Shown: piece by piece, positions 20,661-28,969 of the stretch
Layout of the letters: each line of letters opens with the position of its first letter
Numbering within the stretch: position 1 is the stretch's first letter
Assembly: GCA_001604275.1 (NCBI GenBank)
Contig: LVBD01000037.1
Location: 40,969 to 104,968 of the forward strand
Length of the DNA: 64,000 bases
Direction: 5' to 3'
Source of the DNA: Spirochaetales bacterium Spiro_02
GTDB lineage: Bacteria > Spirochaetota > Spirochaetia > Sphaerochaetales > Sphaerochaetaceae
Program-made: the position numbers and the translations under genes
The notes under the pieces: model-generated
Database searches by the model: none
What the model was told of the DNA's origin: nothing
What the model saw: only the letters and a program-made list of their open reading frames with translations

Positions 20661-21083
20661 ATGGGGAAAAGTAAGTTCTTCGCGGAATTCAAACAGTTCA
20701 TCGCACGCGGGAACGTCATGGACATGGCTGTCGGTATCATAGTCGGCAGCGCATTCACCGCGATCGTCCAGTCACTGGTCAACGACCTGCTCATGCCGTT
20801 CATCGGGTTGATCATCGGCGGGGTGAACTTCACCGACCTCAAATGGGTGATATCCCCGGCGGTCGGCGACATGGCGGCGGTCACGCTCAACTATGGCGCA
20901 TTCATCCAGAAATGCATCAATTTCCTGCTGATCGCATTCGTCGTCTTCTTGATGGTCAAGGCCCTGAACAAGATGAAGGAACTACGGGAAAAGGACACTC
21001 CCCCCGCGACGCCGCCTGCACCGCCTGCACCGCCTGCGGACATCGCGCTGCTTACGGAAATCAGGGATCTGCTCAAGAAGTAA
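20661..21083 (+). CDS. mscL: Large-conductance mechanosensitive channel MscL
   Basis: A 140-residue inner-membrane channel that opens under osmotic downshock. It has the conserved N-terminal amphipathic segment and TM1 (FKQFIARGNVMDMAVGIIVGSAFTAIVQSL), a periplasmic loop, and TM2 (INFLLIAFVVFLMVKALNKM). The C-terminal cytoplasmic helix (TEIRDLLKK) is preceded by a proline-rich PPAPPAPPA linker. The start at 20661 has GGAGG nine bases upstream. A frame beginning at 20646 lacks a ribosome binding site. It lies 43 bases after rlmKL. Confidence 0.95.
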   Translation: MGKSKFFAEFKQFIARGNVMDMAVGIIVGSAFTAIVQSLVNDLLMPFIGLIIGGVNFTDLKWVISPAVGDMAAVTLNYGAFIQKCINFLLIAFVVFLMVKALNKMKELREKDTPPATPPAPPAPPADIALLTEIRDLLKK

Positions 21084-21236
21084 CATCCGTCGCAGGGACG
21101 CCGCGCATCCCTGCAGAGTTCTGCACTGCCAGTATGGAGCGCCCTGCCTGCCAGTTTGTTGTTGTTCCATATCGTCCGCTTGGAATTTCGAGCTTGCACC
21201 AGTTGGTTATCGATACTTACAAACCAGTTTTATTAT

Positions 21237-21302
21237 TTGTGTCATAAACTCTTATTTTGGCATAATACGCTATCCGCTGTCGTCCGGACGAGAGCGGATA
21301 GC
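21237..21302. promoter_or_regulatory. Promoter-like hexamers followed by a 10-bp hairpin, no gene
   Basis: TTGTGT (21237-21242), 18 bases and CATAAT (21261-21266) resemble a plus-strand promoter. Immediately after, GCTATCCGCT and AGCGGATAGC (21269-21278 and 21293-21302) form a 10-bp inverted repeat with a 14-base spacer. There is no T-run on either strand, so it is not a standard terminator, though it lies 47 bases past the D-lactate dehydrogenase stop. The rest of 21084-21349 shows nothing recognisable. Confidence 0.3.
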
Positions 21303-21349
21303 ATTGAGGGGTTCCATGTGGCGACATTCGTAAGGATCCAGTACGAACC

Positions 21350-22390
21350 CTAGAAGCAACGCTTCTTATGGTCCTTCGGGCAGGTTCCGCTCTCCAGACA
21401 CTGATAGCAAATTTCGTTGGGCATCACCTCGCCGCCGAAGTACTGTCGGATATTCTCCACTGTCGTCTGGGCGATGTTATGCAACGCCTCATCGGTCAGG
21501 AACGCCTGATGGCTGGTGACGATCACGTTGGGCATCGCGATCAAAAGGGCGAGCACATCGTCCTGGATGATCGTAGCCGACTGATCCTCGTAGAACAGAT
21601 CGGCCTCCTCCTCATAGACATCGAGGCCGGCCCCTCCGACTTTCCTCGCCTTGATCGCCTCCAGCAGGGCCTCGCTCTCCACCAGCGCCCCGCGCGACGT
21701 ATTGATGATGTACACGTTCGGCTTCATCAGCGCCAGCGTCCGGTGGTTGATGATATGCTTCGTCTCCGGCGTCAGCGGGCAGTGGAGGGAAATGATATCG
21801 CTTCGGGTGCAAAGTTCGTCGACGCTCAGATATTCCACGTCCAGATCCTTCGCCGGAAATGGATCGTATGCCACGACCTGCATCCCGAACCCCTTGCAGA
21901 TATCGATGAATATCCGACCGATCTTTCCCGTACCGATCACGCCGACGGTCTTGCCGTGCAGATCGAACCCTGTCAGCCCGTTCAGGCTGAAATTGAATTC
22001 TCGTGTGCGGACATACGCATGCTGGATCCGTCTGACCAGCGTCAGCAACAGCGCCATCGCATGTTCTGCGACGGCATACGGCGAATAGGCAGGCACACGC
22101 ACCACATGGAGCTTGCCGAATGCGCTCTTGAAGTCGACGTTGTTGTATCCGGCACAGCGCATCGCCAGCAATTTGACGCCATCCTTCTTCAGCGTATCGA
22201 TGACGGCCGCATCGATCGTATCGTTGACGAACGCCACGGCCACATCGTAGCCTTTCGCCGTCCCTGCGGTATTCTTATTCAGCTTATGCTCAAAATAGGT
22301 GATATCGAGGCCGCCGTCTTCCTTCAGCCTGTCGAACCACACCTTGTCATACGGCTTCGTATCATAGAATGCGACTCTGATTCTCTCCAT
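21350..22390 (-). CDS. D-lactate dehydrogenase (D-2-hydroxyacid dehydrogenase family)
   Basis: A 346-residue NAD-dependent dehydrogenase most like fermentative D-lactate dehydrogenase LdhA. Visible features are the nucleotide-binding loop GVIGTGKIGRIF, the catalytic arginine in INTSRGALV, the acid in LDVYEEEADLF and the histidine in VTSHQAFLT. The AMRCAGYNNVD stretch is characteristic of LdhA-type enzymes. The start at 22390 follows GAGGAGG by seven bases. After the usual C-terminus there is a tail of about 20 residues with four cysteines (ICYQCLESGTCPKDHKKRCF), which is unusual for the family. It would regenerate NAD+ from pyruvate in fermentation. Confidence 0.88.
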   Translation of the reverse strand: MERIRVAFYDTKPYDKVWFDRLKEDGGLDITYFEHKLNKNTAGTAKGYDVAVAFVNDTIDAAVIDTLKKDGVKLLAMRCAGYNNVDFKSAFGKLHVVRVPAYSPYAVAEHAMALLLTLVRRIQHAYVRTREFNFSLNGLTGFDLHGKTVGVIGTGKIGRIFIDICKGFGMQVVAYDPFPAKDLDVEYLSVDELCTRSDIISLHCPLTPETKHIINHRTLALMKPNVYIINTSRGALVESEALLEAIKARKVGGAGLDVYEEEADLFYEDQSATIIQDDVLALLIAMPNVIVTSHQAFLTDEALHNIAQTTVENIRQYFGGEVMPNEICYQCLESGTCPKDHKKRCF

Positions 22391-22411
22391 TGCCGGCCTC
22401 CTCACACCGAC

Positions 22412-22417
22412 AATATA
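22412..22417 (-). promoter_or_regulatory. Possible -10 element of the D-lactate dehydrogenase gene
   Basis: TATATT on the minus strand lies 22 bases before the start codon. No good -35 hexamer was found at normal spacing. The 106-base divergent region also contains TTGCAA and TTTACA on the plus strand, which may belong to the sugar kinase promoter. Confidence 0.25.
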
Positions 22418-22496
22418 GCATTTTTTGGAAACAACGCGAATGAAACTTGCAAAAAAGGGGTTTACAAAGATGTTTCGTTCCTATTGAATCGGTGGC

Positions 22497-23441
22497 ATGA
22501 GTACCTATTGCGTCATCGGCAGCCTGTACTACAGCCTGTCGACACAGTGCGAACGATTCCCGAACCCTGGCGAACATATCGAAGTGACATCCCTCGCGCC
22601 GTCCTATGGCGGCCCAGGAGGGAACATAGCCGCGACATTGGCCAGCTTCGGCGCGAAAGTCAGTTTTATCGGCAAAGTCGGTTCCGACAGTTTCGGCAAG
22701 ACATACATTGCGTCGCTCCAGAAACTCGGCGTCCTGACATCGGACATCAAGGCTGAACCGAAATTCGCCACCGGTATGATGCTTCGCACCGCCGACGCAG
22801 CCGGAGAACAGACCGAACTGATCTACCCCGGCGCGAACGCAAAGCTGGACGACTCATACCTGAGCATCCATTCCGATACGCTGAAGCAATGCGACTACCT
22901 CCTGCTGCAGGGGGACATCCCCTCATCTACCGCGATTCTCGCCAAGGAACTCGCCCGCAAAGCCGGCAAGACGATCTTCATGGCCCCCGGAATCACCGCA
23001 ACGTATCCGGCGGTCATCTATGACATGCTCGACTACATTACTCCGAGTAGGGAAGAAACGAAATCGCTGACGGGAATCGATGTAGTGGACGGCGCAAGCG
23101 CGAAACGAGCAAGCTCATGGTTTTTCAAGCGAGGTGCGAGGAATGTCCTCATTACATGCGGAGCAGAAGGTGTCTTCTTTTTCGATCGGAACGGCGGCCA
23201 CCATTTCGGTGCATACCGCGACATTCGAATCGTGGATGAGACCGATGCCGGAGACGTATTCAACGCAGCGTTCGCCTTTGCCATAGGTCGCGGAGACACC
23301 ATGCAGGATGCGATCTATTTTGCCCAGGCCGCTGCGGCCGTCTCGATTCAGAAGCCCGGCGGTGCCCAGGCTTCGATTCCATCGCTGATGGAGATCGAGA
23401 TGCTCTGCAACAGCCAACTGCTTGATACTTATACTATTTAA
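22497..23441 (+). CDS. PfkB-family carbohydrate kinase
   Basis: A 314-residue kinase of the ribokinase/PfkB fold. The N-terminal substrate motif is SYGGPGGNIAATLASFGAKVSFIGKVG, and the C-terminal signature is DETDAGDVFNAAF, where the usual DTTGAGD reads DETDAGD; the catalytic aspartate of AGD is kept. Sequence alone does not settle the substrate (ribose, fructose, adenosine or another sugar). No strong Shine-Dalgarno precedes the ATG; GGTGG is nearly adjacent to it. It is divergent from the D-lactate dehydrogenase gene. Confidence 0.85.
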   Translation: MSTYCVIGSLYYSLSTQCERFPNPGEHIEVTSLAPSYGGPGGNIAATLASFGAKVSFIGKVGSDSFGKTYIASLQKLGVLTSDIKAEPKFATGMMLRTADAAGEQTELIYPGANAKLDDSYLSIHSDTLKQCDYLLLQGDIPSSTAILAKELARKAGKTIFMAPGITATYPAVIYDMLDYITPSREETKSLTGIDVVDGASAKRASSWFFKRGARNVLITCGAEGVFFFDRNGGHHFGAYRDIRIVDETDAGDVFNAAFAFAIGRGDTMQDAIYFAQAAAAVSIQKPGGAQASIPSLMEIEMLCNSQLLDTYTI

Positions 23442-23464
23442 TATTCCTTTTTCGGAATATTAAA
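23437..23464 (+). terminator. AT-rich hairpin at the end of the sugar kinase gene
   Basis: TTTAATATTCC (23437-23447) and GGAATATTAAA (23454-23464) form a perfect 11-bp stem with a six-base loop, and include the stop codon. No T-run follows, so its action as a terminator is uncertain, but its position suits transcript ending or 3' protection. Confidence 0.4.
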
Positions 23465-23533
23465 ATGCATAATTTCTATTCTGCACCTGTGGACATATCC
23501 TGCGTCATGCTGTTCGCCCGTATGCCATGGCAC

Positions 23534-23562
23534 TTGACAAATCGCATCAGTCGTGCAATGGT
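23534..23562 (+). promoter_or_regulatory. Probable promoter of the mntP leader
   Basis: A perfect TTGACA (23534-23539) is followed by weak -10 candidates, for example AATGGT (23557-23562) at 17 bases. It is positioned just upstream of the riboswitch, so a promoter is expected here even though the -10 is poor. Confidence 0.5.
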
Positions 23563-23564
23563 AC

Positions 23565-23659
23565 TCTCGTGCGTTAAGGGAGTAGTCGGCGCTGTATGCG
23601 TGATGAAGCCAACATGCTGGAGATCGCCGAATCTCCTGGCTTTGTATGAAACGACGAGA
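23565..23659 (+). promoter_or_regulatory. yybP-ykoY manganese riboswitch
   Basis: The leader of mntP carries the conserved yybP-ykoY elements: a GGGAGTAG loop (23578-23585) and a second loop with GCCAACATGC (about 23608-23617). The closing P1 helix is formed by TCTCGT...CGTT (23565-23575, one bulged G) and AACGACGAGA (23650-23659). This family senses Mn2+ and commonly controls MntP-type exporters. The 3' strand of P1 overlaps the 5' arm of the following terminator at 23657-23659, so ligand-stabilised P1 should prevent termination and turn mntP on. Confidence 0.85.
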
Positions 23660-23690
23660 CTTATCTGTGGTGACAGGTGGGTCTTTTTTT
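23657..23690 (+). terminator. Riboswitch-controlled terminator before mntP
   Basis: AGACTTATCTGT (23657-23668), loop GGTG and ACAGGTGGGTCT (23673-23684) form a 12-bp stem with G-U pairs, followed by a run of seven T residues ending at 23690. It ends 46 bases upstream of the mntP start and shares bases with P1 of the riboswitch. Confidence 0.85.
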
Positions 23691-23736
23691 ATGCCCGCCC
23701 GGCCATCACCGGAAATATTACGTCGAGGAGGGCAGG

Positions 23737-24300
23737 ATGAGCATCTGGGAATTGATTGTCATCGCTGTCGGGCTATCTATGGATGCGTTCGCCGTCTCCA
23801 TCTGCAAGGGACTGTCTGTCGAAAAGGCAGGTAGCAAGCACATGTTGATTACCGGGCTGTACTTTGGTGGATTCCAGGCATTGATGCCGACATTGGGATA
23901 TTTGCTCGGAATCCAATTCCAGTCATTCATCACGAACATCGATCATTGGATCGCATTCATTCTGCTAGGGTTGATCGGCGCGAACATGATCAGGGAATCG
24001 CTGTCGCCCGAAGCCTGTCCGAACTCCCCCTCCTTCCGCTTCAAGGCGATGTTTCCCCTTGCAGTCGCCACCAGCATCGATGCGCTCGCCGTAGGGATAT
24101 CGTTCGCATTTCTTCAGGTAAGGTTGCTCCCCGCCGTCTGCTCGATCGGAATCACGACATTCCTCTTTTCCGCGCTCGGGGTATGGATCGGCAATATTTT
24201 TGGCTCGAAGTATCAGACAAAGGCGGAACTATTCGGAGGCATCGTCCTCATCCTCATGGGAACCAAGATACTGCTGGAACACCTTGGAATCCTCGGGTGA
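23737..24300 (+). CDS. mntP: Manganese efflux pump MntP
   Basis: A 187-residue six-helix inner-membrane exporter that removes excess Mn2+. It has the paired motifs typical of Mnt[15 protein letters not shown] near the N-terminus and [14 protein letters not shown] in the second half, each with a buried aspartate. The start at 23737 follows GAGGAGGG closely; an in-frame upstream extension to 23677 would lie within the terminator region. Control by the preceding yybP-ykoY riboswitch strongly supports the manganese assignment. Confidence 0.95.
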   Translation: MSIWELIVIAVGLSMDAFAVSICKGLSVEKAGSKHMLITGLYFGGFQALMPTLGYLLGIQFQSFITNIDHWIAFILLGLIGANMIRESLSPEACPNSPSFRFKAMFPLAVATSIDALAVGISFAFLQVRLLPAVCSIGITTFLFSALGVWIGNIFGSKYQTKAELFGGIVLILMGTKILLEHLGILG

Positions 24301-24304
24301 AGGA

Positions 24305-24340
24305 GCTTGTCGGATGCGCTTCGAAGCGCATCCGACAAGC
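24305..24340. terminator. 36-base perfect palindrome between convergent genes
   Basis: GCTTGTCGGATGCGCTTC and its exact reverse complement follow one another with no spacer, a perfect 18+18 palindrome. It lies between the convergent mntP (ends 24300) and PG0541-like (ends 24349) genes. The RNA from either strand would form a very stable hairpin. A bidirectional terminator is the simplest reading, although neither side has a T-run. Confidence 0.55.
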
Positions 24341-24348
24341 AGGTACCG

Positions 24349-24636
24349 CTACAGGACGTCCACCTCGGATTCGAAACAGCCTATCCCTTCGTCAGGGTAT
24401 TCCCTGCGCAAGCTTTCCACGAGCTTCTTCAGCTTGAAAGCGTCATTGTCCGACACGACCATCATGAACCAGCTGTTCAACTGCGGCCACACGCTATCGC
24501 CCATTTTCGGACTGCTGCAGCCTCGCCCCATCACATCGGGGACTTTCGTGTATGCGTCGGAGACATGCAGCAACTGACATTGATTGATGAAATCCTCTTC
24601 GAGCGCCTGGCTGAGGATGATGTCCATCCGTTTCAT
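24349..24636 (-). CDS. PG0541-like P-II-fold protein linked to RND transporter
   Basis: A 95-residue small protein resembling the PG0541 family that is found next to RND pumps; the fold is expected to be a ferredoxin-like/P-II type trimer. The sequence MKRMDIILSQALEEDFINQC opens a beta-alpha-beta pattern, and the middle has PDVMGRGCSSPKMGDSVWP, a glycine/proline loop in the position of a T-loop. The start at 24636 has AAGGAG eight bases upstream and overlaps the stop of the pump gene (ATGA). A regulatory role in efflux is inferred from gene linkage only. Confidence 0.7.
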   Translation of the reverse strand: MKRMDIILSQALEEDFINQCQLLHVSDAYTKVPDVMGRGCSSPKMGDSVWPQLNSWFMMVVSDNDAFKLKKLVESLRREYPDEGIGCFESEVDVL

Positions 24637-27600
24637 TCTTTGTTCTCCTTTGAATCGTCGCTTTGCGCCGGCCATTTTACGGAATACCCTCGTCCGGTCA
24701 CCGTCGTACCGGTCTCCGAGGAAACTGGAGCAGCCGGCCGATCAGGCACGCTCTCAGAATCGGCCACTGGCTTGCCGAAACCTTCCTCAGGGAGAACCAC
24801 ATCGGAAGCCGCCGGCATCGTCGGACGGAGCACATCGTATACCGACGCTTCCGCCGCCGCCTCCTGAATCTTCCGTTTCCTGCGCGAACGCTTGTCCTTG
24901 CCATAGTTGAACAGATAGTAGAGAACCGGCATCAAGAACAGTGTCATCAGCGTACCGAACGTCAACCCTCCCAGTACGGTCATCCCGATCGGCTGGACCA
25001 ATGCGGCGTTTCCGCTGGAAGAAAACGTCATCGGGACCAATGCGAGGACCGTGGTGAGCGTCGTCATGAGAATCGGTCGAAGACGGTTCTTCGCGGCCTC
25101 GACGCAGGCATCTTCCAACCCATAGCCACGTTTGCGCAAAAGGTTCATGTAGTCGATCAGCACGATTCCGTTGTTGACGATAATCCCTACCAGGATCAGG
25201 ACGCCGACGGCGGTGATCATACTCAGTTGCTTGCCCATCAGCAGATAGACGATGACGATGCCGATGACCGAAAGAGGAATCGTGAACAGTACGATGAATG
25301 GGTCCTTGAACGACTCGAACTGACTGGCCATGACGGCGAACACCAGAATGATAGCCATGACGATGATCAGCATGAACGTCTCCAGCCCCTCCCGTAGATT
25401 CTCATAATCTCCACCATAGGTGATGACCACAGACCCGTCCGCAGGAATGCCAGAATTGATCAGACGTTCGATTTCCCCTTGCACGAAATCGATGCTCAGT
25501 CCCGGCATCGGTGTGCCGGTGATATGGATCGACCGCGCCTGGTTTTCCCGAATGATCGATGTCGGCGATGTCGTCTCGACATATGAAGCAAAATTGGAAA
25601 GAGGAATCCTTGTTCCGTTGCCGTTGGTCACGAAAATCTGCTCGAGATCGGCCAACTGCGCCTTATCGGCATCGGGAAGCGTCACGACGATGTCGATCTC
25701 CTCTCCGCTATCGTAGTACCTGCCGATCGTTAGTCCGTCGATATTTGCTTTCAGTTCCGAATTGACGGCAGCTATCGTAAGCCCCAGCGCATACATGCGC
25801 TCGCGGTCAACACTGAGTTCGACCTGCGGGAGCCCTTCTGTCATCGATGTTTCGACATCCGTGACGAATGCGCCTCCAGACTCCTGCAACAAGGTCTTGA
25901 TCTGCTGTGCGGTCGACCGCACAGAATCCATATCGTCTCCCTTGACCGCGATATCCACTCCACTACCGCCGAGACTGTTCATCGAAGAAGCCGCGATCGT
26001 GAATTCTGCTCCGGGGAAGACATCGAATAACGGCCTGATCTTTTCTTTCGCCGTCGATACGCTGTCCCAAGACATGGTTTGTGACGCTTCGAACGCAGAA
26101 CGCTCCTTCGGAGAATAGAACGACATCGTCAAGGATGCGGAATTGGCGCCGCCGCTCATGATTCCCGTCCCGCTGCCGATGGAAACAGTCACACTCTTCA
26201 AGCCGGAAACTTCCTTTCTGACCATGTTTTCGAACGTGCGCATGGTTTCGTTCGTCACTTCGATGTTGGTTCCCTGGGGCATCGACAGATTGATGGTCAG
26301 CGTCGTATCCTCCTGTTCGGGCATATAGACGAATCCGATCCGAGGAATCGCCAGCACGCTCAGCACGAGAGCGACGAGCACCAGCGCTACGACCAGCAGC
26401 TTGTGCCGGACTGCGAAACGCACGGACGCAGCATATCCATTATCGACTGCGCTGAAGAACCGTGTCATCATCCGATTCAAGCCCTTTTTATTCCTCTTAC
26501 GGACATTCTCCAGCCGCAGGTACTTCGCGGCAAGTACAGGAACCAGTACGATCGCGAACAATAGGCTGCAGACCAATGAGATGACGACGGTGAACGCCAA
26601 GCCTAGAAAGACCTGCTTCATCATTCCCAACCGAGAACCGAACATGATCATCGGGAGGAACACGCAGATTGTCGTCAATGTACTGCTGGTGATGGCCATC
26701 GTCATTTCCTGCGATCCGAGCACAGCGGCGACATCCGCTTTCGCCCCTTTTTCACGATAGCTGTATATATTCTCCAGAATGACGATCGAGTTGTCGACCA
26801 ACATACCGACGCCCAGCGCGAGACCGGCCAACGTCATCATGTTCAATGAATGGCCTGTAAAATACATGACGCCCAGCGTAACGATCAACGAAACAGGAAT
26901 CGTCAGGCCGATGATTCCGGTACTTTTGAAACTTCTCAGGAAGAACAGCAGCACGAGGATCGCCAGCACCGCTCCCTGGATCGCAGAATCAAGCACGGAG
27001 GAGATAGCCTCGTTGATGATGTCCGTAGTATTGGAAGTCTCGGACAGTCCGACTCCTGGAGGAAGGATCGACAGAATTTTCGGCATTTCGTCGCGAATCT
27101 GTTCGACGGTCTTCACGGAATTCTTGCTGCTTTGCTTCTGGACGGAGAGCAGTACGCACGGCTCCCCGTTCAGGTAGGCATAGCTGCCGATATCCTTGAA
27201 ACCTTCCGAAACATCGGCGATATCTCCCAGCAGGATTCGATGCACCTCGACGCCGGAAGCCGTCGGCGTTCCGGTCTTGTATGCGACGACAGTGTTGCGA
27301 ATGTCGTCGAGCGAACGGAACTGACCGCTGGTCGTGATCGCGTAGTCTACACCGCTTTCAGTGATGACCCCACTGGAGGATCGGATATTCTGGGCGGCGA
27401 GCATCTGCCCGACCTGGGAAATCGACAGCCCGTATGCATCGAGGCTATCACGAGAAATCTCCACGTTGATCGCCTTCTCCCTTCCGCCGCTGATCGAAAC
27501 GGACGCCACACCCTCAAGCTGTTCAAGCCGAGGTTGTACTGAATTCTCGGCGATCTGGCGCAGTTCCTCCTGCGAGCGGTCGCCGGTCAGCGCAAGCGTC

Positions 27601-28016
27601 ATGATCGGAATCATCGATGGATCCATCTTCATGATCACAGGGGAGGTGATTTCGCTCGGCAGATAGTTGCGTACAAGGTCGATCCGATCACGGACCATGT
27701 TGGTCGCTTCGGCGAGGTCAGTGCCATCGGTAAATTCCAACATGACGAGACTTGACCCGGCTCCGGAGACGGACTCCATCGTCTTCAGCCCTGTAATTCC
27801 TGACAGGGAGCTCTCCAACGGCCGAGTTACCTTGTCCTCCACCTCCTCGGGACTGGCGTTGCTGTACGAAGTCGATACGAGGATATACGGTATCTCCATG
27901 TCAGGAAACAGGTCGACCGGCAGCAGTGTCGTAGCGTAAATACCAAGCGCTGTCAGTACGACGAATATGATCAATACGGTAGTGGGCTTGCGCACCGCAA
28001 GTTTTGACAAGGACAT
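24633..28016 (-). CDS. RND-family efflux pump (AcrB/MexB-like, HAE1 type)
   Basis: A 1127-residue inner-membrane proton-driven transporter. It has TM1 after LSKLAVRKPTTVLIIFVVLTALG, two large periplasmic loops, and twelve membrane segments; the TM4 region contains GLALGVGMLVDNSIVILENI, holding the conserved aspartates of the proton relay. The second half repeats the pattern (GVLILVGIIVNNGIVLIDYMN). The C-terminal cytoplasmic tail of about 80 residues is longer than usual. Its start overlaps the adaptor stop by one base (TGATG). It is the pump of the TetR-TolC-adaptor-pump-PG0541 operon; substrates are unknown. Confidence 0.94.
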   Translation of the reverse strand: MSLSKLAVRKPTTVLIIFVVLTALGIYATTLLPVDLFPDMEIPYILVSTSYSNASPEEVEDKVTRPLESSLSGITGLKTMESVSGAGSSLVMLEFTDGTDLAEATNMVRDRIDLVRNYLPSEITSPVIMKMDPSMIPIMTLALTGDRSQEELRQIAENSVQPRLEQLEGVASVSISGGREKAINVEISRDSLDAYGLSISQVGQMLAAQNIRSSSGVITESGVDYAITTSGQFRSLDDIRNTVVAYKTGTPTASGVEVHRILLGDIADVSEGFKDIGSYAYLNGEPCVLLSVQKQSSKNSVKTVEQIRDEMPKILSILPPGVGLSETSNTTDIINEAISSVLDSAIQGAVLAILVLLFFLRSFKSTGIIGLTIPVSLIVTLGVMYFTGHSLNMMTLAGLALGVGMLVDNSIVILENIYSYREKGAKADVAAVLGSQEMTMAITSSTLTTICVFLPMIMFGSRLGMMKQVFLGLAFTVVISLVCSLLFAIVLVPVLAAKYLRLENVRKRNKKGLNRMMTRFFSAVDNGYAASVRFAVRHKLLVVALVLVALVLSVLAIPRIGFVYMPEQEDTTLTINLSMPQGTNIEVTNETMRTFENMVRKEVSGLKSVTVSIGSGTGIMSGGANSASLTMSFYSPKERSAFEASQTMSWDSVSTAKEKIRPLFDVFPGAEFTIAASSMNSLGGSGVDIAVKGDDMDSVRSTAQQIKTLLQESGGAFVTDVETSMTEGLPQVELSVDRERMYALGLTIAAVNSELKANIDGLTIGRYYDSGEEIDIVVTLPDADKAQLADLEQIFVTNGNGTRIPLSNFASYVETTSPTSIIRENQARSIHITGTPMPGLSIDFVQGEIERLINSGIPADGSVVITYGGDYENLREGLETFMLIIVMAIILVFAVMASQFESFKDPFIVLFTIPLSVIGIVIVYLLMGKQLSMITAVGVLILVGIIVNNGIVLIDYMNLLRKRGYGLEDACVEAAKNRLRPILMTTLTTVLALVPMTFSSSGNAALVQPIGMTVLGGLTFGTLMTLFLMPVLYYLFNYGKDKRSRRKRKIQEAAAEASVYDVLRPTMPAASDVVLPEEGFGKPVADSESVPDRPAAPVSSETGTTVTGRGYSVKWPAQSDDSKENKE

Positions 28017-28969
28017 CAGCGGATCTCCTCTAGCGTGGACGACACAGTGATGGGGCTCCCGTCGGATAGCAGCGTTTGGCCTTTCACAACCACCGTGTCT
28101 CCGAGTTGTAGCCCACCGGATACTTCGACGACGGTATCGGAACGAAGTCCGAGCATCACATCCTTTCGAATCGCTACGGCGGGACTCCTGGAATCGTCGA
28201 CGATATACACATGCGGCTTTCCGCCGCTTGTCAGCACCGCTCCATACGGAATGACCACGCGGTCCTCCCGCTGTTCGGTCAGAACTTGGATCTTCGCGTA
28301 CATGCCGGTCAGTATCCGTTCATCCGGCAGGTCAAGCGAACAGGTAGCTTTCAGCGTGCGGCTGGCGGCATCCAGTGTCGGAGCGACCTTCGTGACCGTC
28401 GCACTGAACACTTCGTCGGGATACGCGGCGAACGAAACTTGCGCCTTCTGTCCCTCTCGGATTTGCGAGACATACCGTTCCACCACGCTGAACGTGATTT
28501 CTGGGTGGTCGGTATCGCTGATCTTGCCCAGCGACATCGTTGGTGTCACGGTGACCCCGACAACAGGAGAGAACGAAGTAATCGTTCCTCCCTGTATCGC
28601 CTTGACCTGGCTGACATTGAACGTGGAACCCGGGCGCGAGGGATCCACGTCCAGCAGGACCTGGTCCTTTACCACCCGGTCGCCGACATCCACATGGACG
28701 GCCGAAACCTTTCCGGTCAGTTCGGTAAGGATGTCGACGCTGACAGAGGGAACGACGTCGCCGCCGAACCGCAAGTACGAAGCGATCGATTGAGGAACCG
28801 TCGTATATACCTGCACGGGAATAGCTACCGCCCCGGCTCCGACAGTCGCGGAGGAAGCCTCCCCCTCTGATAACGTTCCCGAACCGGAACAGCCGACAAG
28901 GAACCCCATCAGGATCAGGGAAATGAGGCAGAGCGCCATCACGCTCTTGCCGTATTGCATCTTGTTCAT
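28016..28969 (-). CDS. RND efflux periplasmic adaptor lipoprotein
   Basis: A 317-residue membrane-fusion protein. The signal peptide ends in a lipobox-like LVGCSGS, so it is likely a lipoprotein anchored by Cys27. The body has a biotinyl/lipoyl-like half (VHVDVGDRVVKDQVLLDVDPS), little or no coiled-coil hairpin, then beta-barrel and membrane-proximal domains (RILTGMYAKIQVLTEQREDRVVIPYGAV). GAGGAG lies nine bases before the ATG, which overlaps the TolC stop as ATGA. Confidence 0.9.
   Translation of the reverse strand: MNKMQYGKSVMALCLISLILMGFLVGCSGSGTLSEGEASSATVGAGAVAIPVQVYTTVPQSIASYLRFGGDVVPSVSVDILTELTGKVSAVHVDVGDRVVKDQVLLDVDPSRPGSTFNVSQVKAIQGGTITSFSPVVGVTVTPTMSLGKISDTDHPEITFSVVERYVSQIREGQKAQVSFAAYPDEVFSATVTKVAPTLDAASRTLKATCSLDLPDERILTGMYAKIQVLTEQREDRVVIPYGAVLTSGGKPHVYIVDDSRSPAVAIRKDVMLGLRSDTVVEVSGGLQLGDTVVVKGQTLLSDGSPITVSSTLEEIR

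Noticed and set aside
23437..23464. Reading the hairpin after the sugar kinase as part of the riboswitch
   Set aside because: It lies before the -35 element of the mntP leader and includes the kinase stop codon, so it belongs to the kinase transcript.
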